Shown one piece after another: positions 46,546 through 56,668 of a stretch of 64,000 nt of DNA. The stretch is from Neisseria zalophi (lineage in GTDB: Bacteria > Pseudomonadota > Gammaproteobacteria > Burkholderiales > Neisseriaceae), in the NCBI RefSeq assembly GCF_008807015.1, contig NZ_CP031700.1:1885014-1949013 (forward strand), in the 5' to 3' direction. Position numbers and translations under genes: made by a program. Each line of letters opens with the position of its first letter. The stretch's first letter is position 1. The notes under the pieces were generated by a model that ran no database searches, was not told the DNA's origin, and was given only the letters and a program-made list of their open reading frames with translations.

Positions 46546-47958
46546 TTATTTCTCTAGAGTTTCACGAATAAGCAATTTGACAACATCTGCATTATTCGGC
46601 ACAACATTAACCCGCTGAGGCAATGTTTCCAGACTTTCCAAAGAGGCCGGACGCGGTATATTGACCTCGCCAACGGCTTCCTTGATAGTATTTTCAAACT
46701 TGGCGGCTAATGCCGTTTCCAAACAAACAATCAATTCCCCCGGCTGGCGCACCTCACGGGCTACTTTTACACTGTCCGCAGTATGCGGGTCGATTAATTC
46801 ATTATCGGCAGCATACACATCGGCAATCATTTGCAAACGGTCTGCATGCAGGCTTTTACCGGATATAAAGCCATATTGCTCGTGTATTTTCTCTAACAAC
46901 AAGCTTAAATCGAAACCGTTACCGGCCGCCACTTCCGCCCATAGAACCCTAATCTGATCAGTATCTCTATCGGTAACATCAAAAATAAAACGCTCGAAAT
47001 TGGAGGCTTTGGAAATATCCATCGACGGGCTGGACGTAACCATCGTGTGCTCGGCCGTACGCGGGCGGTATATACCTGTTTTGAAAAACTCATCTAATAC
47101 ATCGTTTTCATTGGTTGCCACAATCAGGCGGTGAATAGGCAGCCCCATCATCCGTGCAATATGGCCGGCACAAACATTACCGAAATTACCGCTGGGTACA
47201 CAGAAACTGATTTTCTGTTCATTGTGTTCCGTCGCACGGAAATAGCCGGCGAAGTAATACACCACTTGTGCCACAATGCGCCCCCAGTTGATGGAATTCA
47301 CAGTGCCGATATGATATTGCTCTTTAAAAGACATATCACTCTGTACGGCTTTCACAATATCCTGACAGTCATCAAACATGCCTTTTACCGCAATATTGTG
47401 AATATTTTCATCTTGCAGGCTATACATCTGCGCACGCTGAAACGCACTCATTTTGCCTTCGGGCGACAGCATAAACACCTGAATACCTTTTTTGCCGCGT
47501 AAAGCATATTCAGCCGCCGAACCGGTATCGCCGCTGGTGGCACCGAGAATGTTCAACTGTTTACCTTCTTTACCCAACACATATTCAAACATATTGCCCA
47601 AAAACTGCATCGCCATATCTTTAAAGGCCAAAGTCGGGCCGTTGGACAAGGCTTGGATTTTGAGGCCGTCTGAAAGTGTACGCACCGGTGTGATATCGGC
47701 ACTACCGAATACTTCTGCTGTATAAGTGCGATTAATAATATCGCGCAAATCATCGGCCGGAATATCGCTGATAAACAAGCTCATAATTTCAAAGGCCAAC
47801 TCCGGATAACTCAGGCCGCGCCATTGTGCCAACGTTTCCCCGCTGATTTGCGGATAACTTTCCGGCAGCATCAAACCACCGTCGGGTGCCAAGCCCATCA
47901 ACAAAACTTCGCTAAATGTTTTATGTGCGGTCGCGCCGCGTGTGCTGATATATTTCAT
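46546..47958 (-). CDS. thrC: Threonine synthase
   Basis: 470 residues. It converts phosphohomoserine to threonine with PLP. The PLP lysine is in GPTLAFKDMAMQFLG near residue 113; GATSGDTGSAAEYALRGKKG near 143 binds phosphate. The N-terminus MKYISTRG is typical of the long fungal/enterobacterial class. An uptake sequence sits in the coding region at about 47664. It is monocistronic here. Confidence 0.96.
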   Translation of the reverse strand: MKYISTRGATAHKTFSEVLLMGLAPDGGLMLPESYPQISGETLAQWRGLSYPELAFEIMSLFISDIPADDLRDIINRTYTAEVFGSADITPVRTLSDGLKIQALSNGPTLAFKDMAMQFLGNMFEYVLGKEGKQLNILGATSGDTGSAAEYALRGKKGIQVFMLSPEGKMSAFQRAQMYSLQDENIHNIAVKGMFDDCQDIVKAVQSDMSFKEQYHIGTVNSINWGRIVAQVVYYFAGYFRATEHNEQKISFCVPSGNFGNVCAGHIARMMGLPIHRLIVATNENDVLDEFFKTGIYRPRTAEHTMVTSSPSMDISKASNFERFIFDVTDRDTDQIRVLWAEVAAGNGFDLSLLLEKIHEQYGFISGKSLHADRLQMIADVYAADNELIDPHTADSVKVAREVRQPGELIVCLETALAAKFENTIKEAVGEVNIPRPASLESLETLPQRVNVVPNNADVVKLLIRETLEK

Positions 47959-47999
47959 GGTTATTCTTCTTAATACTTAATAAGTTGTTCGGATAATAT

Positions 48000-48036
48000 T
48001 TTCAGACGGCCTGTTATCAACACAGGCCGTCTGAAA
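48000..48036. terminator. Inverted uptake-sequence pair after the small lipoprotein gene
   Basis: TTTCAGACGGCCTGT and its complement form a 15-bp stem with a 7-nt loop, just past the stop at 48042 of the minus-strand lipoprotein gene. Confidence 0.82.
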
Positions 48037-48041
48037 GAAAA

Positions 48042-48398
48042 TCAATTAAATAAACGCTTCACGCAAGCATTCACGGTTTTTGTTGTCACAGAAGCGACTG
48101 CCTGAGGGCGTGTGGCCGGGTTCAATGCTTGCAACAATTCGTTGGCGGTTACCTGATTAGGTACTTCCTCGCTGGCACAACCGCAAATTTTATTTTCCCA
48201 ATCGCGCTGTTGCTCCGCCGACATAGCCAAAGCGGCCAAACGCCATTCGTTGCGGTTATTCAACTCCGTACGGCATTGGTTATCAACCGCCGCTTTAATC
48301 AGCGACTGCCCCATTCCGCCGGCACCCGTATTCAAGCCGCCATCGGCCGCACATGCTGCCAATAATAACGTTAAAGCAGCTGTTGTCATTTTTTTCAT
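48042..48398 (-). CDS. Small predicted lipoprotein of unknown function
   Basis: 118 residues. MKKMTTAALTLLLAAC gives a lipobox with Cys16. The mature protein has four further Cys (near residues 42, 72, 74 and 112) that could form two disulfides, in a helical fold. I do not recognise the family. It is upstream of thrC on the same strand but separated by a terminator, so it is probably independent. Confidence 0.72.
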   Translation of the reverse strand: MKKMTTAALTLLLAACAADGGLNTGAGGMGQSLIKAAVDNQCRTELNNRNEWRLAALAMSAEQQRDWENKICGCASEEVPNQVTANELLQALNPATRPQAVASVTTKTVNACVKRLFN

Positions 48399-48650
48399 AT
48401 TCTATTTCATCCTTTAATAAACACAATAAAAAATGTGTATTCGGCATCTTCGTGACATTGCTATCTACCCGAGAGGCCGTCTGAAACAAGTGGGTATCAT
48501 TGTACAACATAACCCCCAACTGACACATTATCATCAATAAACTTCTTTAACCTTATCATCTAAACAAAAAACACCATATTCGGCAATACGATATATACCG
48601 ACGATTCATTCACTATATAATATAGGCCGTCTGAAACGAAAGCCACCGCC

Positions 48651-49958
48651 ATGCCTGATTTGTTTACCCGCGAACCCGACGCACCACTGGCCGAACGCCT
48701 GCGCCCCCACACGCTTGATGAAGTGGTCGGACAACAGCATTTAATCGGCGCAGGCAAGCCGCTGCGTGTTGCCGTTGACGGCGGCAAACCCCATTCCATG
48801 CTGTTGTGGGGGCCGCCGGGCGTTGGCAAAACCACCTTGGCAAGAATTCTTGCCCAAAGTTTCAATGCCCAATTCCTGCCCGTTTCCGCTGTTTTTTCAG
48901 GCGTGAAAGATATTCGTGAAGCAGTTGATAAAGCCCAAATCGCCTTACAACAGGGGCGCGCCACGATTTTATTTGTCGATGAAGTCCACCGTTTCAACAA
49001 AGCGCAACAAGATGCGTTCTTACCCTATGTTGAAAGCGGCCTGCTCACCTTTATCGGCGCCACCACCGAAAACCCTTCGTTTGAAGTCAATCCCGCCCTA
49101 CTCAGCCGTGCCCAAGTTTATGTTTTACAACCCTTAAGCAACGAAGACCTAAAAACGCTGATAAACAAAGTATTCGCCCTACCCGAATACAACGGCTTCA
49201 GCCTGACCGACGACGCGCAAACACTACTCATCAATACCGCCGATGGCGATGCCCGCCGCCTGTTGAACCTGCTTGAACAATTATTGCGTGCGGCCGACAC
49301 CCAAAACACAAAAACACTTACCCCCGAATTTTTAGCCGAAAGCCTAGGCACCCAAATCCGCCGTTTCGATAAGGGTGGCGAAAGTTTTTACAACCAGATT
49401 TCCGCGCTGCACAAATCCGTTCGCGGCTCCCATCCCAATGCCGCCTTATACTGGCTCTGCCGCATGCTCGACGGCGGCGCCGATCCGCATTATCTTTCCC
49501 GCCGTATCGTACGCATGGCTTGGGAAGACATCGGCTTGGCCGACCCCCGTGCCATGCAAATCGCCAACGATGCCGCCACCACATACGAACGCCTCGGTTC
49601 ACCCGAAGGCGAGCTGGCACTCGCCCAAGCCGTGCTTTATCTAGCTGCGGCAGCAAAATCCAATGCCGGATACCGTGCCTACAATGAAATGCGTGCATTT
49701 GTTAAAGAACACGCCAGCGACGAAGTGCCCGTACATTTACGCAACGCCCCCACCAAACTCATGAAAGAATTGGGCTATGGCAAAGCCTATCGCTATGCCC
49801 ATGACGAGCCCAACGCCTATGCCGCCGGCGAAACCTATATGCCGGACGGTCTGCCCGAACCCGATTTTTACCGGCCCGTTCCACGCGGCTTAGAAATCAA
49901 AATCGGTGAAAAACTGGCATGGCTGAAACAGCTTGATGATGAATCGTCAACATCGTAA
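48651..49958 (+). CDS. rarA: Replication-associated recombination protein RarA (MgsA), AAA+ ATPase
   Basis: 435 residues. It starts RPHTLDEVVGQQHLIG near residue 17, with Walker A GPPGVGKTTLARIL near 52, Walker B ILFVDEVHRFNKAQQDAF near 101, and sensor 1 FIGATTENPSFEV near 127. RarA works at stalled replication forks. Codon use is more GC-rich than flanking genes. An uptake sequence lies just before the ATG, and an inverted pair follows the stop. Confidence 0.95.
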   Translation: MPDLFTREPDAPLAERLRPHTLDEVVGQQHLIGAGKPLRVAVDGGKPHSMLLWGPPGVGKTTLARILAQSFNAQFLPVSAVFSGVKDIREAVDKAQIALQQGRATILFVDEVHRFNKAQQDAFLPYVESGLLTFIGATTENPSFEVNPALLSRAQVYVLQPLSNEDLKTLINKVFALPEYNGFSLTDDAQTLLINTADGDARRLLNLLEQLLRAADTQNTKTLTPEFLAESLGTQIRRFDKGGESFYNQISALHKSVRGSHPNAALYWLCRMLDGGADPHYLSRRIVRMAWEDIGLADPRAMQIANDAATTYERLGSPEGELALAQAVLYLAAAAKSNAGYRAYNEMRAFVKEHASDEVPVHLRNAPTKLMKELGYGKAYRYAHDEPNAYAAGETYMPDGLPEPDFYRPVPRGLEIKIGEKLAWLKQLDDESSTS

Positions 49959-49968
49959 ATCACACAAA

Positions 49969-49993
49969 GCCGTCTGAAAAACTTTCAGACGGC
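49969..49993 (+). terminator. Uptake-sequence hairpin after rarA
   Basis: GCCGTCTGAAA and its complement form an 11-bp stem with a 3-nt loop, 11 bases after the rarA stop. Confidence 0.8.
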
Positions 49994-50124
49994 CTCATAG
50001 ATTATATTCACTATTCAACACTTTAAAATGATTTCAATAAAATATCCCAATCTATTCGGCCTTGCCAAACCACGCACGGCAAACTAAAGTAATCATATTC
50101 CCAACATTCCACCAATCAACCGAT

Positions 50125-50904
50125 ATGTTATTTATTCTATCCCCCGCCAAAAACCTCAACGAAAAAGACCCCGCACCTGTTTCCGAATACACTCTGCCCG
50201 ATTTACTCGATCAAGCGGAAAAGCTGATGGAAGAAGTGCGTTTATTATCGCCGCAGCAGCTTGCCGAGCTTATGCACGTTTCCGATAAAATCGCCCTACT
50301 CAATGCCGAACGCAATGCCGTCTGGCATACGCCTTTCACACCGGAAAATGCCAAACAGGCGGTGTATATGTTTAACGGCGATGTTTACGAAGGCTTGGAT
50401 GCGCCCTCATTAAACCAGCAGGCTGTAAACTATCTACAAACCCATGTGCGCCTGCTTTCCGGCCTCTACGGCCTACTCCGCCCGCTAGATCTGATGCAGC
50501 CCTACCGCTTGGAAATGGGCACCGCTTTTGCCAATGCCCGCGGTAAAAACCTGTATGAATTTTGGGATAACCGCATCACCGATCTGCTGAATAAAACCTT
50601 AGCCGATTTAGGGGACAACACATTAATCAACCTGGCTTCCCAAGAATATTTTAAAGCCGTCCGCCCCAATAAACTCAATGCCCGTTTGATTACCCCTGTT
50701 TTCAAAGATGAAAAAAACGGCAAATATAAAATTATCAGCTTTTATGCCAAAAGAGCGCGCGGCCTGATGGTGCGTTATGCTGCCGAACACAATATTAGCG
50801 AAGCCGAACAGCTCAAAGATTTTGATTATGAAGGTTATGTTTTTAACGATGCAGCATCCAATGAAAACGAATGGGTATTTTTACGTCAAGAACAATCCAA
50901 GTAA
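50125..50904 (+). CDS. yaaA: Peroxide stress protein YaaA (DUF328)
   Basis: About 259 residues, the same length as E. coli YaaA. The start [15 protein letters not shown] is the family signature, and the end reads [17 protein letters not shown] near residue 210. YaaA lowers free intracellular iron during peroxide stress and binds DNA. I chose the ATG at 50125 because homology begins there; a TTG at 50062 would add 21 residues. No strong ribosome site is visible. Confidence 0.92.
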   Translation: MLFILSPAKNLNEKDPAPVSEYTLPDLLDQAEKLMEEVRLLSPQQLAELMHVSDKIALLNAERNAVWHTPFTPENAKQAVYMFNGDVYEGLDAPSLNQQAVNYLQTHVRLLSGLYGLLRPLDLMQPYRLEMGTAFANARGKNLYEFWDNRITDLLNKTLADLGDNTLINLASQEYFKAVRPNKLNARLITPVFKDEKNGKYKIISFYAKRARGLMVRYAAEHNISEAEQLKDFDYEGYVFNDAASNENEWVFLRQEQSK

Positions 50905-50939
50905 AAACAAAAAATTAATCTGCCAATCTGCTAAAAAGC

Positions 50940-50968
50940 TTGGCAATCGGCTATTTTTCCGTTACTAT
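50940..50968 (+). promoter_or_regulatory. Promoter of the tRNA-Ser pair
   Basis: TTGGCA at 50940-50945 and TACTAT at 50963-50968 are exactly 17 bases apart. A GC-rich discriminator (CCCCGC) follows, typical of stable-RNA promoters, and the first tRNA begins 17 bases later. Confidence 0.7.
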
Positions 50969-50985
50969 CCCCGCTTTCAAGAAAC

Positions 50986-51076
<91 letters not shown>

Positions 51077-51103
51077 ATCTTGATTGCTGTTATTTTATGT
51101 TAT

Positions 51104-51194
<91 letters not shown>

Positions 51195-51200
51195 GATATC

Positions 51201-51236
51201 AAAAAATCCCAAGAAATTAAATCTTGGGATTTTTCT
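51201..51236 (+). terminator. Terminator of the tRNA-Ser transcript
   Basis: AAAAATCCCAAGA and its complement form a 13-bp stem with a 7-nt loop and are followed by a T-rich tail, 7 bases after the second tRNA. Confidence 0.85.
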
Positions 51237-51324
51237 TTCCTGCTTAAAATTTTCAAAATCAATGCTTTTCCTATAAAAAGCAGCCGGACTGCTATATAAA
51301 CGCCCGGCTGTTTTAATATAAATA

Positions 51325-52923
51325 TTAGCGTTTTCCGCAAGAAACAAAGTGGCGGACTTTCGGCGGCGTATCGCCACGATGAAAACGCTTAACCGCTTCT
51401 TGAATATCCGCATCACTTTTCGAAACGCGATGATGCTGGCGCATATGCTCCGCCCAAGATTCAACCAAAAACCATTCCAACATTAAGGAAGTATCGGAAG
51501 TATCCTCGCTCACACCCCATTGGTATGCACCATCACGACGACGCTCCGCAGAAAGCATTTTAATCGTTTCCAAAAATGCTTCCCGCTCTTCAGGATCAAT
51601 ACGGTATTCGATTTGAACGAGCACGGGGCCGCGGTCATGAGCCACCGGAGTAACAGTCAAAGGTATATCCCAATGATTGGAAGGAGAAAGGTCATCTTCA
51701 CCTTTCGGCAATTTAACACGATGTGCCATCAATGCCACTACAATTAATAATACGGCACCGACAATCAACGTCATCGAAATACCGATAAAAGAAGCCACAC
51801 TGCCCCACACCAAGCTGCCTATAGTCATCGCACCATTAAAAACGGTTAAATAAACAGCCAGCGATCGCCCCCGCACCCAATTGGGCAGAATACTTTGTGC
51901 TACGCTGTTTAAAGTTGTTAGGGCTGTAATCCAAGCCACACCTAAAGCCAATGATGCAACAATGCCAACCCATTGTGGTGGATATACCGCAAACACAACC
52001 ATAGTCAATGAAACAATAACCGCCGATGCAACCATCAGGCCGTCTGAATCCAAACGACGACGAATATGAGGCATAATAACGGCACCGATAATGGCACCAA
52101 CACCAATGGCACCCAACACAATACCGTAGAAACCTGCACCACCATTCAAAAGCTCTTTTGCTATCAAAGGCAATAACGACCATCCCGAACTGACAATCGC
52201 AAAAAATATAAATGTTCTAAACAATACAATATGAAGTTCACGGCTGGCACGAACATACCGCAACCCTGCTCTAAATGCACCGCCAAACTGCTCCGACAAC
52301 TCATCCCGTTCAACTTTCGGCCGCTTCCACCATAACAAAGCACTGATTACAAAAACATAACTTAATACATCAGCACCATAAGCAAAAGCAGCGCCCGCTC
52401 CTGCCAAAATCAAACCACCAAGCGCAGGGCCGATAGCACGCGCAATATTAATACCGAGTGAATTTAATGCAACAGCTCCCTTTAAATCTTTTCTATCCAC
52501 CAATTCGGGAACAATAGCCTGCCATGTCGGGCCCATTAATGCTGCACCGATACCACCTAAAAAAGTAAATAAAATTAATGAGGTGACTGACTGCATACCA
52601 CTGGCTGAGAGCAACATCAAACTAACGCTGACGCCTGCCAACAATAATTGGATACCGATTAAAAATTTACGGCGATCCAAAATATCCGAAAGTACGCCTG
52701 CGGGAATAGCGAGCAAAAATATCGGTAAAGTTGCGGCAGCCTGCACCATGGCTACTGCCGCAGGTGAGGGAGAAAGGTCTGTCATTAACCATGAGCTGGC
52801 CACATCACGGATAAAACTACCGGTATTCCCCATAATGGTAGCTATCCACAAGACAAGAAACAGCTTTTGCCGTAACGGCGCAAAACTACCTACATTTTTA
52901 TTTTGAGATGTATTTTCAGTCAT
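51325..52923 (-). CDS. MFS exporter (MFS_3 / EntS-like) with C-terminal monooxygenase-like domain
   Basis: 532 residues. Residues 1-410 carry about 12 helices and the MFS loop GVLSDILDRRKFLIG near residue 76. The final 110 residues are soluble and resemble the antibiotic-biosynthesis-monooxygenase-like tail found in MFS_3 (PF05977) proteins, ending HFVSCGKR. EntS relatives export siderophores or drugs; the substrate here is unknown. It is last in the minus-strand stress-like cluster but is separated from pirin by a strong hairpin. An in-frame uptake sequence is at about 52037. Confidence 0.85.
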   Translation of the reverse strand: MTENTSQNKNVGSFAPLRQKLFLVLWIATIMGNTGSFIRDVASSWLMTDLSPSPAAVAMVQAAATLPIFLLAIPAGVLSDILDRRKFLIGIQLLLAGVSVSLMLLSASGMQSVTSLILFTFLGGIGAALMGPTWQAIVPELVDRKDLKGAVALNSLGINIARAIGPALGGLILAGAGAAFAYGADVLSYVFVISALLWWKRPKVERDELSEQFGGAFRAGLRYVRASRELHIVLFRTFIFFAIVSSGWSLLPLIAKELLNGGAGFYGIVLGAIGVGAIIGAVIMPHIRRRLDSDGLMVASAVIVSLTMVVFAVYPPQWVGIVASLALGVAWITALTTLNSVAQSILPNWVRGRSLAVYLTVFNGAMTIGSLVWGSVASFIGISMTLIVGAVLLIVVALMAHRVKLPKGEDDLSPSNHWDIPLTVTPVAHDRGPVLVQIEYRIDPEEREAFLETIKMLSAERRRDGAYQWGVSEDTSDTSLMLEWFLVESWAEHMRQHHRVSKSDADIQEAVKRFHRGDTPPKVRHFVSCGKR

Positions 52924-53123
52924 AAGTTTGAGATTAAAAATAATTTATTGAAAGACGCCTATATCATTAAGCTTAAGCTGCAATATGTTAAATGCTAAAA
53001 ATACATTTCTTATTGATACATTGATTAATTTCAAGCCGTCTGAAAAGTTTGAATATAGTGTGCGTATATAAAATATTTAAAATAATATTTACTTATTCAT
53101 CAAGCAAATATAGTTTTCATATA

Positions 53124-53152
53124 ATGAACCGCTAAAAATTTTAGCGGTTCAT
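53124..53152. terminator. Palindromic terminator after the pirin gene
   Basis: Two perfect 14-base arms (ATGAACCGCTAAAA and complement) flank a single A. On the minus strand it lies just 12 bases past the pirin stop. Confidence 0.75.
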
Positions 53153-53164
53153 ATTAGTCTAATA

Positions 53165-54067
53165 TTATGATCGTAAAGAATCAGGTGCTTCGGGTGAAAC
53201 CAAACGTGTTAATGGAGTACCTGTTAAGTCGATATCGCCAAAGCGCGGATGTTTATTATTCCAATCGGCAACCCCTTTTCTTAAAGACTCAGGGTTGTCA
53301 CCGATAAAATTCCACCAGAATATCGTTTTATGAGGCAATGGCTCGCCACCAATTAAAATAATATGCGAACCAGCTTCAGCCTGAATACGAATCACATCAC
53401 CCTCTTGGGTTTCACTAAATACCAATAATTCTTCAGGGGCTACTTGCTCATCATTACCTTGAACCTGCCCTTTAATCACGAAAATGCCATATTCCCAACC
53501 GGAGTGAACAGGCACTTCGATGGTTTGAGCATCATTAAAATTAATATCCACCCCAACCAACGGGCTATGCTGTTTCGTAGGTGCGGTATGACCGTCAAAA
53601 GTACCGGTTGTCACAATATAATCGACACCATCTTTGCTCCACTGCGGCAATTCCTCATAATGATCGAAGCCCGGCTCAATTTCTTTATTCAGCGGCAAAG
53701 CAATCCAAAATTGCACCGCATGCATTGATTTTTCACCTTCAACAGATTGTTCGGTATGGCTGATGCCCCGATTGTCGCCGGTTCCGGCAGTCATCAGGCT
53801 AACCTGTTTTGGCGATACCATCTGACGGTGACCCAAACTGTCCTGATGCCACTGATGACCATCTAACATCCAAGTAAATGTTTGCAGGTTGATATGTGGG
53901 TGCGCGCCTACTTGCATACCTGCATCATCGGGACCGAATTCGGCAGGGCCGATATGGTCAAGAAAACACCAAGCGCCAACAGTACGGCGACTTCTTTGTG
54001 GTAGCAAACGAGTAACCGGAATACCACCGACATCTTTTACCTGAGCAGCAAATTTTTCAATATTCAT
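53165..54067 (-). CDS. Pirin family protein (bicupin)
   Basis: 300 residues. The N-terminal cupin metal site is seen as HPHINLQTFTWMLDG (about residues 55-69) with a later HAVQFWI; GIRxVP-like starts are replaced by GGIPVTRLLPQ. Pirins are iron-binding bicupins; some cleave quercetin, but most bacterial ones have unknown roles and respond to oxidative stress. It sits between the MFS exporter and the amidohydrolase, all on one strand. Confidence 0.9.
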   Translation of the reverse strand: MNIEKFAAQVKDVGGIPVTRLLPQRSRRTVGAWCFLDHIGPAEFGPDDAGMQVGAHPHINLQTFTWMLDGHQWHQDSLGHRQMVSPKQVSLMTAGTGDNRGISHTEQSVEGEKSMHAVQFWIALPLNKEIEPGFDHYEELPQWSKDGVDYIVTTGTFDGHTAPTKQHSPLVGVDINFNDAQTIEVPVHSGWEYGIFVIKGQVQGNDEQVAPEELLVFSETQEGDVIRIQAEAGSHIILIGGEPLPHKTIFWWNFIGDNPESLRKGVADWNNKHPRFGDIDLTGTPLTRLVSPEAPDSLRS

Positions 54068-54183
54068 GATTTGAATTCCTTATTATTTATTATTAATAAT
54101 TAAAAGTATTAATGAGTTATCGGGTTTATAAAGGCCGCTTGAACATACATTCAGACGGCCGCTGAACATTATCCTATAAGCTT

Positions 54184-56070
54184 TTACACGGCCCAGCAAG
54201 AACAGCCTAAAGCACCAAAAAATCCTTGTAAATCAGATACCGGTGCATTAGAAGCCCAAGCACGAGCATGGTCATGGCCGTGTAATCCGCATGCACTGGC
54301 ACAGCCACAAGAGGCAATCGCCTGCTGACGCATCGGCGCAAGTGAGTTTTTACCTGCACCTTTAGGATCGCCCCAAGCAGCATACCCACGGTATTTATTA
54401 ACCGGAGACCAGTCAGGCATAGCAGGTGGCAACGGCGTATCAAAGTCGGCAAAAATACCGGCCCCGTATACAATACGACCGCCAACCACTGTTAAATCCG
54501 AAGTCATGAAAGGAATTTCATCTTCCGGAACGCTGAAAAAGTCTTTATTCGGCACAATCATATCTGCCAAATGTCCGACCTCAATACGGCCGCGGCTACC
54601 TTCTTCATTTGAGAACCAGGTTACATTCTCAGTCCACATACGTAAAGCAGTTTCACGGTCAAGCAGATTGGCTTGCGGATAAAGCTTCATCCCGCCCACG
54701 GTTTTACCGCTAATCAACCATGCCAAGGATACCCACGGATTATAGGAAGCTACACGTGTCGCATCCGTACCGGCAGAAACTTTTACACCACTCTCTAAAA
54801 TTCGTTTCACGGGCGGCGTATTGGCTGCAGCGGCAGTACCATAACGCTCAGCAAAATATTCACCTTGATAAGCCATACGGTGCTGAACCGCAACGCCGCC
54901 ACCTAAAGCGGCAATACGGTCAATCGATTTTTGCGAAATGGTTTCCGCATGGTCAAAGAACCAGTTAATACCTTCCAACGGAATATCACGGTTAACTTTT
55001 TCAAACACATCCAATGAGCGGCTAATGGTTTCATCATAAGTGGCATGTAAACGCCAAGGCCATTTATTTTCCGCCAGAATACGGACAACCTCTTCCAACT
55101 CACCTTCCATTTGCGGCGGCATTTCAGGACGCGGTTGGCGGAAATCTTCAAAATCGGCAGCAGAATACACCAACATTTCACCGGCACCGTTATGTCTGAA
55201 ATAATCATCGCCTTGTTTATACTTAACCGAAGAAGTCCAATTTAGAAAATCCTCTTTCTCTTCTTTTGGTTTTTGTGTAAACAAGTTATAAGCAATGCGC
55301 ACGGTTAATTGATTTTCATCGGCCAATTTTTGAATCACTTCATAATCATCCGGGTAGTTTTGAGAACCACCACCCGCATCAATAATACCCGTCACACCCA
55401 AGCGGTTTAACTCCCGCATGAAATGACGGGTTGAATTCACCTGATAGTCAAACGGTAGTTTCGGGCCTTTGGCCAAAGTTGCATATAAAATAGAAGCATT
55501 TGGTTTGGCCAACAATAAACCTATCGGGTTGCCGTTGCTATCCCGTTTAATCTCACCGCCCGGAGGTTCGGGGGTATCTTTCGTGTAGCCGACCACACGT
55601 AAAGCAGCAGCATTCAATAAGGCACGATCATACAAATGGAGGATAAAAACCGGTGTATCCGGAGCAATCGCATTGATTTCTTCCAATGTAGGCAATCGTT
55701 TCTCAATAAACTGATGCTCAGTAAAACCGCCGACGACACGAACCCATTGCGGTGCAGGTGTCATATCCACTTGCGCTTTGAGCATAGCCATTGCATCCGC
55801 CAAAGAGCGCACGCCATCCCAACGCAATTCCATATTATAGTTAAGACCACCCCGAATAACATGGGTATGGTTATCAAACAAACCAGGTAAAACACTGCGA
55901 CCTTGTAGGTTTACAATACGCGTCGCATCTCCGGCTAAAGGCAAAATATCCTGATCGGTGCCAACAGCAGTAAAACGGCCGTCTTTAATAGCAACTGCCG
56001 TAGCCGTAGGCTGACCGCGGTTTAATGTTGTGATATCAGCATTATGAAAAATAATATCGGGCGCTGTCAT
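54184..56070 (-). CDS. YtcJ-like amidohydrolase with Cys/His-rich C-terminal tail
   Basis: 628 residues. The amidohydrolase-3 fold shows the metal site FDNHTHVIRGG near residue 64, further His near INWFFDHAE and LHATYDE, and the catalytic Asp in SAGTDATRVAS near 437. After about residue 570 comes an unusual tail with CGCASACGLHGHDH and GCSCWAV, rich in Cys and His, which could bind a metal. The substrate is unknown. It belongs to the pirin-hydrolase-nitroreductase cluster. Confidence 0.88.
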   Translation of the reverse strand: MTAPDIIFHNADITTLNRGQPTATAVAIKDGRFTAVGTDQDILPLAGDATRIVNLQGRSVLPGLFDNHTHVIRGGLNYNMELRWDGVRSLADAMAMLKAQVDMTPAPQWVRVVGGFTEHQFIEKRLPTLEEINAIAPDTPVFILHLYDRALLNAAALRVVGYTKDTPEPPGGEIKRDSNGNPIGLLLAKPNASILYATLAKGPKLPFDYQVNSTRHFMRELNRLGVTGIIDAGGGSQNYPDDYEVIQKLADENQLTVRIAYNLFTQKPKEEKEDFLNWTSSVKYKQGDDYFRHNGAGEMLVYSAADFEDFRQPRPEMPPQMEGELEEVVRILAENKWPWRLHATYDETISRSLDVFEKVNRDIPLEGINWFFDHAETISQKSIDRIAALGGGVAVQHRMAYQGEYFAERYGTAAAANTPPVKRILESGVKVSAGTDATRVASYNPWVSLAWLISGKTVGGMKLYPQANLLDRETALRMWTENVTWFSNEEGSRGRIEVGHLADMIVPNKDFFSVPEDEIPFMTSDLTVVGGRIVYGAGIFADFDTPLPPAMPDWSPVNKYRGYAAWGDPKGAGKNSLAPMRQQAIASCGCASACGLHGHDHARAWASNAPVSDLQGFFGALGCSCWAV

Positions 56071-56206
56071 AAATATTCCTTTCTAGTCTGAACGACTTTA
56101 ACAATGGTAGCGGCCATGGTTAAATAACTTACATCAATATCTAGACACCACAGCCCTAGCAGTCTATTACCTATAAATAATAGGCAAAATCCAAACCCAT
56201 TTATAT

Positions 56207-56455
56207 TTAATGCTCTTCGGTAGATTGAGCTTTATTTTGTTCTTGACCACTCTCTACCATAGTTCCACTAACTACAGCAGTAGTCTCTTGCTTAGAAAAC
56301 AATTGTTTTGCAAAAGGAACAGCCTGTTCACCAATCAACATACCCAAAAGCCCAATCAATGCTACTACCGGTGGTGCAGGTGAACGTACATTCAATAATC
56401 CGTAAAGTATGCCTGCCAATATGCCGACAGCCAGTGAAACCAAATAGAGTTTCAT
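56207..56455 (-). CDS. XapX domain (DUF1427) membrane protein
   Basis: 82 residues. Two short hydrophobic helices (about residues 3-21 and 29-47) separated by NVRSPAPPVVALIG, the XapX signature, then a polar tail. XapX proteins of unknown function commonly sit beside YcaC-like hydrolases and amidohydrolases, as here. It starts 213 bases after the hydrolase stop and precedes the amidohydrolase by 136 bases on the same strand. Confidence 0.85.
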   Translation of the reverse strand: MKLYLVSLAVGILAGILYGLLNVRSPAPPVVALIGLLGMLIGEQAVPFAKQLFSKQETTAVVSGTMVESGQEQNKAQSTEEH

Positions 56456-56584
56456 AATCTTTCCTACTCATTGAAATGTGTAATATTTAAATTATTTTTT
56501 AATAAAATTAAAATATTATCGTTTCAATTACAAACCTCAAAATTACAGATTGGCAATATCCGAAATATAAACTTTATTAAAAAA

Positions 56585-56644
56585 TAAACCCAACCGCCTA
56601 TTTAACTTTATATAGGTAAGTTAAATCATGCCAAGTTGGGTTTA
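56585..56644. terminator. Long interrupted hairpin after the YcaC-like gene
   Basis: Outer arms TAAACCCAAC/GTTGGGTTTA (10 bp) and inner arms ATTTAACTT/AAGTTAAAT (9 bp) enclose an internal loop; on the minus strand the stem is followed by ATTTTTTAA. It follows the hydrolase stop by 24 bases. Confidence 0.72.
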
Positions 56645-56668
56645 TCACTATATGCTAATTTTTACAGC

